From: Welwitschia mirabilis
Taxonomy: Eukaryota; Gnetophyta; Gnetopsida; Welwitschiales
Length of the DNA: 23,115 nucleotides
NCBI GenBank assembly: GCA_051453625.1
Contig: JBOZIK010000001.1
Location: forward strand, 256,888,837 to 256,911,951
Direction of reading: 5' to 3'
Part shown: positions 1 through 7,779 of the stretch, in pieces
Position numbering within the stretch: position 1 is the stretch's first letter
Layout of the letters: each line of letters begins with the position of its first letter
Program-made: the position numbers and the translations under genes
Notes under the pieces: generated by a model
Database searches by the model: none
Told to the model about the DNA's origin: nothing
Seen by the model: only the letters and a program-made list of their open reading frames with translations

Positions 1-750
1 GTTAAACTATTATTTAACTATGTAATATATAGTTAAACATGCTTAGTTAGAGTGCATGTATATGTATATAAACTTATTAAGATCAAAGTAAAGGTGTAAA
101 GTAAGTGATCATGTGGAAGAAATGATAGTGTAAGAAAATCTATAATGATATGTTGTGACCTATGAGGGATTATTGTGCACTTGTGCCCCGGGTGAAGTAG
201 CCTTGGGGCATTAACCTTCACCCTTGAGTGGGAAACATCTTAAGTTCTTAACACTACTGTTTGAGAGTTCCAGAGTCCAGACATGTCCGTTCTGAGTGCC
301 ACGAATTCACAGTGGTAGTGCACGAAAATGGAGGGAGCACTAGTGGAACAAAGTGAAGGGAGATCACGTAGTTAGAGCACCATTAGAGGGAACACCGTTG
401 GAACAGAGCACCAATGGAGGGAGCACCAATCAAATCTGGGATCACACATTTAGAGCACTAGGGGATATGATAGTCATAGAGGGCATCAGAAATAGCGTAG
501 GCACAATCAAAGAGAGGGTAGTGCAAGCCAATGTTTAAGGAAGATTGAGGTAGCACTTAGCAGAACAAAAGAAGGCAACATAGTGCCCACGATGGAGACT
601 AGCCAGCAGGAAAGAGGTGGCGGCCAACTAAGATAGCAGTGCTAAACAAGAGCACCTAGGAAGAGACGCTTAGAGTACAAACTACAAACATCAATTATGA
701 ATATGCATACGCTGTTGAAACATGAAAGAATGGAAGTTTTGATGACCTGA
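1..750. other. Unassigned AT-rich DNA with no recognisable gene
   Basis: No open frame here resembles a known protein, and no stretch gives a domain on either strand. Bases 331-435 hold loosely repeated purine-rich phrases built around AGGGAGCACCA and TGGAACA, spaced about 30-50 bases apart and too diverged to call a clean tandem repeat. If the block at 750-1090 is the end of a hAT element pointing left, this stretch could be the interior of that element. That is inference from position only. Confidence 0.3.
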
Positions 751-1090
751 AAGTTGGATGATCAACTTCAAAACCACGTTTTCTTCCCCTGCACCTCACC
801 AACATTCAGCTTTTTCCTCAAAGAAATCCTTCTTTTTCTCACTCTGTTTGTGCCTGATCACCTGCCTGCTATTTCGTGGGAAAAAACCCATGGTTTGCGT
901 CAAAAACAAGGGGTTTTTAAAGCCTCAGGCGCGTGACATTTTGGACAAAGTTGATGACATGTTGCTGACTTTTTCCATGGCGACAAGTCACTGACGAAAT
1001 AAAAAAGTCAGCCAAAAAGGTCGGCTGACTTGTAGACATTTTGAAATGCAAAAAAGGGTTGTGGCGACATGTCGTGACATTTTCAACTCT
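750..1090 (-). mobile_element. Probable end of a second hAT-type element (subterminal repeat block)
   Basis: Read on the minus strand from about 1090 inward, this block carries GTCGCCACAA followed by TTTTTTGC, GGCTGACTTTTTT and a further GTCGCC. The right end of the hAT element at 12930-13063, read in the same direction, has GTCGCCACAA, TTTTTTAGC, GTTGACTTTTTTT and GCGACTA in the same order. Clusters of short subterminal motifs are known as transposase-binding regions in the hAT superfamily. The block starts exactly where the gag fragment to its right stops being recognisable. No transposase or opposite end is visible in the window, so family membership is inferred. Confidence 0.4.
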
Positions 1091-1240
1091 GGTTTTTAGC
1101 CAAGAGAGCCAGGTCATCATCATCCATGTTTTCACTAGATTAACTATCTTCTTCATCCTCAGAACAACCTTCAATGCAATATTTTTCCTTTTTGGAGGGT
1201 CTTCTTAAGTTTGTGAGGCTGTTGATATGTGAAGCCAATT
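1091..1240 (-). pseudogene. Copia-1 gag, C-terminal fragment
   Basis: Minus-strand translation gives a lysine-rich stretch ending in KEK/KGK-IALKV, then an acidic run (SEDEEDS, one stop, SSEN) and DDDDLALLAK. This matches the segment just before the zinc knuckle in plant Ty1/copia gag proteins, where an acidic stretch precedes 'LALLxxxFKKFL'. The parallel part of Copia-2 at 13350-13480 reads KRKSIALRAL then SVLLAKKFKKFL. The fragment is the natural continuation of the gag at 1936-2569, from which it is separated by the LTR fragment at about 1286-1935. It has at least one in-frame stop and a frame change, and it ends abruptly at about 1091 where hAT-like DNA begins. Confidence 0.6.
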
Positions 1241-1245
1241 TTTTA

Positions 1246-1247
<2 letters not shown>

Positions 1248-1283
<36 letters not shown>
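1248..1283. repeat. (TAA)12 microsatellite
   Basis: Twelve perfect TAA units lie immediately left of the proposed LTR start at 1286. Confidence 0.97.
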
Positions 1284-1284
<1 letters not shown>

Positions 1285-1285
1285 T

Positions 1286-1708
1286 TGTAATGTTCCTAAT
1301 GTTATGTTTTATGTTGACTCCATTTTAATATTGTAAAAGAACGTTTCTATTTTAAAACCATCCTTGGGGGTGTGAGGTAGTGATTGGACATGTGTCAAGA
1401 GAAGGATGATACCCTCTTTAGGATTTTGGCTTGTAGCCCTAATTGGCTATAGCCCTTGGCCTATTTAATGGTGGTTTGAGGGTTGTTTAAGACAGAGAGT
1501 TGAGAGAGTTTTGTGAGGCATTCCTGCTTGTAGCTTGTTGTGGGCTTGAAGCCTGCTCTTTGTTTGTCATCTGTGAAGAAGATAATAGAGCTCCGCATTG
1601 CTTTCCCATCGTTTTTCCCCTCATTGAGTTTTTTCACCTGAATCGTTGTGTCTCTATGTTCTCTTGCTACTATCCTTCATCGATTTGCTATTGTGTATTT
1701 TCGTAACA
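1286..1708 (+). mobile_element. Long terminal repeat of a truncated LTR retrotransposon
   Basis: The segment begins with TG (TGTAATGTTCC) and ends with AACA at 1705-1708, four bases before a tRNA-iMet primer binding site, as expected of a 5' LTR of a Ty1/copia or TRIM-type element. A TATA-like TATTTAA lies at 1462-1468. The right end is secure because of the primer site. The left end is a guess between 1220 (another TG) and 1286. No matching second LTR is visible, so the element is truncated. It sits between two pieces of the Copia-1 gag. Confidence 0.6.
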
Positions 1709-1711
1709 CAA

Positions 1712-1723
1712 TGGTATCAGAGC
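1712..1723 (+). promoter_or_regulatory. tRNA-iMet primer binding site
   Basis: TGGTATCAGAGC is the standard plant Ty1/copia primer site, complementary to the 3' end of initiator methionine tRNA. It starts four bases after the LTR end, the usual spacing. Confidence 0.9.
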
Positions 1724-1935
1724 CAGAAGATCACTGGCGATGTGGAGCTTGAGGGCGAGCTCAATGTTAAGGTGGGTTGGTTGACACAGGCATGCCCACG
1801 GAGAGTCATAGGTGGCGACGAGAATAATCCTACATGGGTTGGGATAAGAAAGGAAGTGAAAAATATAAGCAGGGGTGCTTTACCACCAAAGTGCCTTGGC
1901 ATTTTGGGTTGGATGGGGTACCGACTACATTAGAG
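1724..1935 (+). mobile_element. Leader remnant downstream of the primer site
   Basis: About 210 bases follow the primer site and then stop where minus-strand gag sequence becomes recognisable. No plus-strand gag can be read in it. It is either the start of a coding element cut off by deletion or the interior of a short non-coding LTR element (LARD/TRIM type). The sequence does not decide between these. Confidence 0.4.
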
Positions 1936-2569
1936 GCTTCATATGCCATGAGTGGGCCTTTGAGCTTTTCCACTTTGATTCTATCAATATCCTTGCTTTT
2001 CTCTATGGCTGTAATTTGGGTCTGAACTTCTTCGCAAGGCTCCTAAGAATCTTTCTGACAACCTTGTTCTGTAGAATAGCTTCTCCCAATACCCATACAC
2101 TGCTCACAATATCATTTATTTTGGAGGTGTATTTTGGTACCGTCTTCGAATCTTCCATCTAATTATGTTCAAATTGAGTGGCCAACATTTGTAATTTGGC
2201 GTTCTTAACCACGTTGGTTCCTTCATGAGCAATTCTTAAGGTCTTCCAAATCTCTTGAGCTATTGTGCATTGAACTACTCTGTTGTATTCCTTAGGTAAT
2301 AGGGCGCATATCAAAGCATTTATAGCTTCAACATTCATCTGAGTAGCCTTCTTATTATTCGGATCCCACTCACTTCTGGTTTTTGGAATGAATTTACCAT
2401 TAGCTTCCTTAATGGGAGAGACCTATCCGAACTCAACCATTTCCTAGATGTCACAGTGTAGGGATCGCAAGGAAATCGCCAGTTTTGTTTTCCAGTAGGC
2501 ATAATTTGAACCTGAAAATAGAGGGGGTTTGGAGAGGGATTGTCCTTCCGTGTAACTTGTAGATGCCAT
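1936..2569 (-). pseudogene. Copia-1 gag (UBN2-type), broken
   Basis: Reading leftward from an ATG at 2569, the protein starts MASTSYTEGQSLSKPPLFSG and continues with NYAYWKTKL, the conserved opening of plant copia gag. It goes on through INALICALLPKEYNRV, IAQEIWKTL, AHEGTNVVKNAKLQML, VRKILRSLAKKFRPK and, after a frame change near 2010-2015, KDIDRIKVE and LMAYE. This order is the UBN2 gag domain. Gag forms the retrotransposon's cytoplasmic capsid. There are in-frame stops near 2445, 2425 and 2160. It lies 50 bases downstream of a primer binding site and a long LTR, and its C-terminal piece resumes at 1240. Its unbroken AHEGT...KLQML segment (about 2175-2230) is a reference for the site where the hAT element split the Copia-2 gag. 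Confidence 0.85.
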
Positions 2570-2618
2570 CGTGGAAAGAACCTGAAAAAATAGAGAAAAC
2601 CCTAATCTAGAGCAACTA

Positions 2619-2632
2619 GGGTTTGATACCAA
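2619..2632 (-). promoter_or_regulatory. Copia-1 primer binding site
   Basis: The minus strand reads TTGGTATCAAACCC, a mutated form of the tRNA-iMet primer site TTGGTATCAGAGCC. It lies directly between the LTR end (TCTAAC at 2640-2635) and the gag start. Confidence 0.8.
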
Positions 2633-2780
2633 TCGTTAGAAACAAAAACATCCTAAAGGGGTAGGGATGGATAGCGTTTTTCTAAACTTAATTTTGAATG
2701 ACAATTAGTACTTCAAACAATTGAAAATAAAAGCTTAGACTAAAAGATCAAACTACAAAACTTAAAGAGAGCACCAAAAA

Positions 2781-2787
2781 TTTTATA
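2781..2787 (-). promoter_or_regulatory. Candidate TATA box in the Copia-1 LTR
   Basis: TATAAAA on the minus strand, in the orientation of the element and about 150 bases from the primer site end of the LTR. No transcript start can be seen from sequence alone. Confidence 0.4.
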
Positions 2788-3283
2788 GTGGTTCGGCTAT
2801 CCAGCCTACTCCACTCTGAGGGGGCAACAATAGCCTTCAACCTCTTTGTTCCCTTAGATCAAAATATTCTTCTAATGCAATTAAACTTTCCTCTAAGGGT
2901 TCAGTGATTACAATCCTTGCCCTTCTAGAGCTACAATAGTCACGAAGAATAGATTGATGTTTTTGAGCCTTTTAAGCACAAATCATTAATACTAAGTACA
3001 ACTAGCAAAGATATATTAACCTATTTTAGAACACATACACCACAAAAGGATAATCTCCCTTTTGATACAAACACAAGTATTTTCCAGGAGTCAGAAAGTA
3101 TGTATCACTTTTCCTTTTTGTAGTCAATTTATATGGTGGACATTCATTGAGAGGACAATGAAGATGGCAGAAGTTATGATATTGATATGCGTGCCTCTAG
3201 TAGAAGCGTTCTAGTCGTTTGAGCTTTTGTTTTTGCACCCAATGCTTACCTAAATTAACGTTTTGTACCAATGTTCGTCTACC

Positions 3284-3558
3284 TGGACGTCCCCTTCGAG
3301 AAAATCCAAATGTCTTGGTTTTTAAGGACCTTTGTTGACAAAAACTGAGAGATGATCTGGATGTCGCCATTTTAATTATCGGACGTCCCATTATTTTTTC
3401 TAGCTGAGAACAGGGTCGGATGTCTCGGTTTCTTCTCCGGACATCCCAATACTAGCAACTGGTTATAGGGTTAGATGTCCTGATTTTGCAGGCCGAACGC
3501 CTTCATAAAATATTTTGTGAAGATATGTGGACGTCTTGGTTTTAAAGGTCAGACGTCC
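3284..3558. repeat. Degenerate tandem array of GGACGTC inverted-motif units
   Basis: Units start at about 3308, 3359, 3418, 3473 and 3529, giving a period near 51-59 bases, with a partial unit at 3284. Each good unit has a left motif like GGATGTC or GGACGTC followed by T/C-GGTTTT, then about 20 bases on a right motif GGACGTCC or GACGTCC. GACGTC is palindromic, so each unit can pair with itself. Many of the differences between units are C-to-T or G-to-A at CG sites (GACGTC to GATGTC), as expected of methylated DNA. The array lies within the Copia-1 LTR and may be enhancer-type U3 repeats. Confidence 0.75.
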
Positions 3559-3692
3559 TCCATAGATTGACTTCCAAAAATCCTTGGCTTGCATAGATTT
3601 TGGAGGACTAGATGTTTTTTTGGAGCTTACAAGAGGAGTCTACTTAAAAGGTACTATTGCATTAGTCATCATTGAAAGATATTTTACCAACA

Positions 3693-4187
3693 CAAACATG
3701 ATTCATTTAAGAGGAGGACATTTTGACACTCCCAAGGGTGGATATCATCTCTTAAGAGAAAAAATCCTTGAACTAAATATTCACGGTCCATTTCATTTTT
3801 TCAACAAAGCGGAATTAGAGTTTTAGGAATTCATTCAACTTCAATCTTCAAGTTTTCTTCTAGTGTTGTTTGGATTTTGCCAAGAAAGATCCATTGTTGG
3901 AGCTAGATTGATGGTCACCTTGTGGAATTGATCATTGTGTTTTGTTAATCAGATCTCAAATGAAAGGGAATCAAGTAGAGTGATGGATTTCCCCTTCAAA
4001 AATGGAGTAGTTTTGGCCAAACTCTTTGATTTCATAATTTTCTTCAATGCATTTAGTCCTTGTACATTGTTAGTTTTGGTTGGCATTTGGACCAAAGTGT
4101 TCACAGGTGTAACTATTTAACTAGTCACATTATTCATATCCCCATAAGGTCCTTCTCAATTAGTGTTAGTTTGTTCATTTGTTGAGT
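3693..4187 (+). mobile_element. Probable remnant of the Copia-2 5' LTR
   Basis: This 495-base stretch has no coding content. Near its right end, 4127-4155 reads TTATTCATATCCCCATAAGG, a decayed form of the LTR-end motif TATTCACCCCCCCTCTAGG seen at 6060-6079. It is followed within 60 bases by a primer-site-like sequence and then gag. That ordering is what a 5' LTR would give. The left boundary is unknown, and the LTR would be shorter than that of Copia-1, so it is probably truncated where the two elements meet. Confidence 0.4.
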
Positions 4188-4205
4188 TTAACCATCGAGA
4201 GCATA
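4188..4205 (+). promoter_or_regulatory. Decayed Copia-2 primer binding site
   Basis: TTTAACCATCGAGAGCATA resembles TTTGGTATCAGAGCATA, with substitutions and small insertions. It sits 10 bases upstream of recognisable gag, the right position. On its own the match would be too weak to report. Confidence 0.4.
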
Positions 4206-4215
4206 ATACCTAAAG

Positions 4216-4554
4216 ATAGGAGCTTATCAGGAGAGCCAGTCTATTTCCAAAGCCTCTTTCTTCACTAGTTCCAATTTTTTTCAGTGGAAATACATTTTCA
4301 TGCAATCATTAGACTTTTTTGTGTGGTCTACTGTTGAAACAAGTTATTCTCTTCTTGTGGACCTAAGAGATCCTATGAAGTTTATTAATATGTGTTCATG
4401 AACAGATGAATGCAAGAAGTTGGCTACAATCAATGCAAAGGTCATGACTATTCTCATTTGTGCCTGTGGTCGAAAAGACTATAGCGGGATTCTTAAGTGT
4501 ACCATAACCAAATAGATTTGAAATACCCTCGAGATTGCTCATGAAGGTACTACT
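4216..4554 (+). pseudogene. Copia-2 gag, N-terminal half
   Basis: One frame from 4216 runs AYQESQSISKASFFTSSNFF, QWKYIFMQSL, NAKVMTILICACGRKDYSGI, LKCTITK, NTLEIAHEGTT. It aligns block for block with the Copia-1 gag start (EGQSLSKPPLFSGSNYAYWK ... IAHEGT). The codon at the initiator position is ATA. Three in-frame stops occur (two TGA, one TAG), at least two of them where related gags have tryptophan, the change expected from C-to-T decay on the other strand. Homology stops at GGTACTACT (4546-4554) and resumes at the second copy of that 9-mer at 13064, with the hAT element between. Confidence 0.82.
4546..4554 (+). repeat. Target-site duplication, left copy
   Basis: GGTACTACT, identical to 13064-13072. 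hAT elements make 8-base target duplications. Nine bases match, so the true duplication is probably GTACTACT or GGTACTAC with one chance base. The duplicated bases fall inside the gag codons for EGTT. Confidence 0.8.
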
Positions 4555-5164
4555 TATTGATTAAATAGTTGGAAACGTAAAAAGTCGACAATCCGAAAAA
4601 AAAGAGTTGTGTCGTCGAGTCCAAGGCTAGTTGTCAAAAAAAGTTGGCCAAAAAAGTCAGCTTTGAAAAAATATAAAAAAATTAGATCACTCTAATTTCA
4701 ATAATGTAAGACATTACTAAACACCTGTTGGCCCTTTAATAATGATATAAGAACATCTAAATCAAGATGTTTACATGGTCTATGGCTTTTAGCAAACTAG
4801 CAATCAAATGTTGAAGCATAAAATTAAAACCACAATTTAGATAGGATGATGTATGACAAATTTAGAACCATATTATGCATCTCACACATGTGTTAAGCAA
4901 ATGAAAACATTTCAACAACAGAACAGTACAATGCATTTAAAGAATATCCATAATTGTAATGTTTGATTTAAAGGTAACATCAAAAGATGCCACTGTGCTA
5001 GTGAATACAACACACAAAGCCACAAGCCCAGAATTGCACACAAAAAAAGAGCTAAGCATAAAACTATATATAAGAAGTCCTAAATCCTAAGGGTTCTTAG
5101 AAGAACCCTCGCCAATATTCCTATGTACTGGCAACTTCCTCTGTGGTCGATAGACATTAGAATG
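4555..5164 (-). other. Non-coding 3' part of the hAT element
   Basis: No gene is seen. It holds the left subterminal motif cluster at about 4580-4665 (GTCGAC, GTCGTCGAG, GTTGTC, then GTTGGCC and GTCAGC separated by runs of A) and AT-rich DNA up to the transposase stop codon. Confidence 0.5.
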
Positions 5165-5886
5165 CTATGAAAGTGCTGCAGGTACTAGATCAGCTTCCAT
5201 GTAAGGCATGCCCAACTCCTCCACACTAAACAAGGGCTCCTCTTCATCACCAGACTCAAGATTCAGAAGAGGCATTGCTTGCAATGTTCTCGTCATGCAT
5301 CTGATCTCCACTATCATCATCAAAATGATTAACAACATCAACATGGCCTGTGTCTATAGTGAGAGTACGAACAAGAGGGTTACAAGGTATGGCGTCATCT
5401 TGAGAAGTATCATCATCTCCATCACTCTCTCTGATCCATTGTGCGCAAGGTAAAGATGGATGAGTATCATTAAGGTCTAGCACCTCTGAAGTTGTTTAGG
5501 CTAACTCCTTGAGATCAAATTTGAGGTTATGATGGACAAATACTAAATCATTCAACCTCTTGGCTATAAGCTTATTACGCTTCTTTGAGTGTATATGTTC
5601 AAAGACGCTCTTCTTACACTTACAACCTATAAAAACAGAGGTACCAATGTCAATACTCAATAAACATTCATTAGTATTTTCAAAAAGATGAGACCATAGA
5701 AATATCAATTACAAGGTTAAAAGGAATACCAGAAGCACTACATGGTTGTGAAACAATGCGAATGGCAATCTCTTTCAAAGCCAATGTGTCCAAGCCATAG
5801 TTAGTCCACCAATCCTCTACAGAAACGAAGGATGAAGTCATTTACATGATATTTTTAGGAAACAAGTAATCAAAAATTCAAAATTA

Positions 5887-5986
5887 NNNNNNNNNNNNNN
5901 NNNNNNNNNNNNNNNNNNNNNNNNNNNNNNNNNNNNNNNNNNNNNNNNNNNNNNNNNNNNNNNNNNNNNNNNNNNNNNNNNNNNNN
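5887..5986. other. Assembly gap, 100 N
   Basis: A round 100-base gap, so the true size is probably unknown. It separates the hAT-C exon from the LTR end at 5987, and could hide the rest of an LTR or a whole LTR element. Confidence 0.95.
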
Positions 5987-6097
5987 GCATTTGTTATTTC
6001 TATTTTATATTGTTCAGTTTTCTTACTGATTATTGCAAAGAAATTTTTTTTTAAGAACCCTATTCACCCCCCCTCTAGGTTATTTGTGATCCTAACA
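5987..6097 (+). mobile_element. 3' end of a copia-type (SIRE-like) LTR inside the hAT element
   Basis: The segment ends AACCCTATTCACCCCCCCTCTAGG... then GATCCTAACA at 6097. This C-run motif followed by a TAACA end is, from memory, common at the 3' end of plant SIRE-type copia LTRs. What follows (CAGCATGCAAATC) is not a primer site, so this is a solo LTR or the 3' LTR of an element hidden in the gap to its left. It interrupts a probable transposase exon (FDTLDREIKC, 6146-6102). Confidence 0.65.
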
Positions 6098-6225
6098 CAG
6101 CATGCAAATCATTGTGCATTTGATTTCTCTATCTAGAGTATCAAAATCTAAAATATAAGTATTGAGATAAAAATGGTCATAAATAAAACTCTGAAGTCTC
6201 ATGTACAATTGTTGTGAAAATTTGC

Positions 6226-6306
6226 NNNNNNNNNNNNNNNNNNNNNNNNNNNNNNNNNNNNNNNNNNNNNNNNNNNNNNNNNNNNNNNNNNNNNNNNNNN
6301 NNNNNN
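6226..6306. other. Assembly gap, 81 N
   Basis: Lies within the hAT transposase, just after the exon encoding PLVFVLQNIDEERPSLAYVY and KAMSRAKE. The next few residues of the protein are missing here. Confidence 0.95.
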
Positions 6307-6670
6307 CTCTTTGGCTCTAGACATTGCCTTATATACATATGCAAGAGATGGTCTCTCCTCGTCTATGTTCTGAAGAACAAAAACTAATGGTTGTGTCACT
6401 TACAAATTGTCTAGGGTTAGATATGCAATCATTGAACATTTCATTTGAAAAGAATAATAAGAATACAAAAGATGACATATAATATTTCACAATTGCGAAC
6501 ATGAAAATAATGCTTCTCACCTGTATAACATTCTTGACCTTATACCAAAATTTTCCTATGGCATCAACACAATCATAAGCAATTTTTGTCATCCGTTTAG
6601 CGTCAACGGTGCGACAAAGTGAAGCAAATCTCTCATCATGACTCCACAATGGATTTATAAACGTATCCAT

Positions 6671-7501
6671 NNNNNNNNNNNNNNNNNNNNNNNNNNNNNN
6701 NNNNNNNNNNNNNNNNNNNNNNNNNNNNNNNNNNNNNNNNNNNNNNNNNNNNNNNNNNNNNNNNNNNNNNNNNNNNNNNNNNNNNNNNNNNNNNNNNNNN
6801 NNNNNNNNNNNNNNNNNNNNNNNNNNNNNNNNNNNNNNNNNNNNNNNNNNNNNNNNNNNNNNNNNNNNNNNNNNNNNNNNNNNNNNNNNNNNNNNNNNNN
6901 NNNNNNNNNNNNNNNNNNNNNNNNNNNNNNNNNNNNNNNNNNNNNNNNNNNNNNNNNNNNNNNNNNNNNNNNNNNNNNNNNNNNNNNNNNNNNNNNNNNN
7001 NNNNNNNNNNNNNNNNNNNNNNNNNNNNNNNNNNNNNNNNNNNNNNNNNNNNNNNNNNNNNNNNNNNNNNNNNNNNNNNNNNNNNNNNNNNNNNNNNNNN
7101 NNNNNNNNNNNNNNNNNNNNNNNNNNNNNNNNNNNNNNNNNNNNNNNNNNNNNNNNNNNNNNNNNNNNNNNNNNNNNNNNNNNNNNNNNNNNNNNNNNNN
7201 NNNNNNNNNNNNNNNNNNNNNNNNNNNNNNNNNNNNNNNNNNNNNNNNNNNNNNNNNNNNNNNNNNNNNNNNNNNNNNNNNNNNNNNNNNNNNNNNNNNN
7301 NNNNNNNNNNNNNNNNNNNNNNNNNNNNNNNNNNNNNNNNNNNNNNNNNNNNNNNNNNNNNNNNNNNNNNNNNNNNNNNNNNNNNNNNNNNNNNNNNNNN
7401 NNNNNNNNNNNNNNNNNNNNNNNNNNNNNNNNNNNNNNNNNNNNNNNNNNNNNNNNNNNNNNNNNNNNNNNNNNNNNNNNNNNNNNNNNNNNNNNNNNNN
7501 N
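6671..7501. other. Assembly gap, 831 N, flanked by duplicated transposase exon
   Basis: The 61 bases left of the gap (6610-6670) and the 61 bases right of it (7502-7562) are the same piece of the transposase exon, with 8 differences. They encode FINPLWSHDERFASL and FVNPIWSTDKRFASL. A protein of this family has this segment once, so either two hAT copies have been joined or the scaffold order is wrong. Confidence 0.95.
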
Positions 7502-7737
7502 TGCGACGAAGTGAAGCAAATCTCTTATCAGTACTCCATATTGGATTTACAAACATATCCATCAAGGCTCGCCTTACTTCTTGCATACTATCCAACAACA
7601 TGGAATTTGTTGCAAATCTTGTATTCCTAGGCCTAATAATTTCCTTACCATTAGAGTGCTGACGAAAAAAATGATGAACATGTGAATGGGTGTACACAAA
7701 TTTTGATATGAATTTTGCCCTTTGCACCACCTAAAGA

Positions 7738-7779
7738 NNNNNNNNNNNNNNNNNNNNNNNNNNNNNNNNNNNNNNNNNN
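7738..7779. other. Assembly gap, 42 N, in a transposase intron
   Basis: Falls between the donor after LPWIKK (7825) and the acceptor before VVQRAKF (7730), so it probably removes only intron sequence. Confidence 0.95.

Larger units (their letters stand above)
2635..3692 (-). mobile_element. Copia-1 5' LTR (SIRE-like), about 1.06 kb
   Basis: On the minus strand it begins TGTTGGTAAAATATC at 3692 and ends TTTCTAAC at 2635, followed by the primer site. Its last 50 bases resemble those of the LTR end at 5987-6097 (pyrimidine-rich block, then a TAGG motif before TAAC). The plus strand at 2781-2787 is TTTTATA, giving a TATAAAA box in element orientation, next to the GTGGTTCGGC sequence that I recall from many plant copia LTRs. 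The array of GGACGTC motifs at 3284-3558 lies inside it. The left-hand (5') boundary is inferred from the TGTTGG start. Only one LTR copy is present in the window. Confidence 0.65.

Noticed and set aside
5208-5453. Plus-strand frame of 81 codons
   Set aside because: It is antisense to the C-terminal exon of the hAT transposase (FEHIHSKKRN...), which has clear family similarity.
6329-7730. Long open frames spanning the N runs on both strands (364, 396 and 330 codons)
   Set aside because: Their length comes from untranslatable N. Only the known-sequence ends of the minus-strand frames match the transposase.
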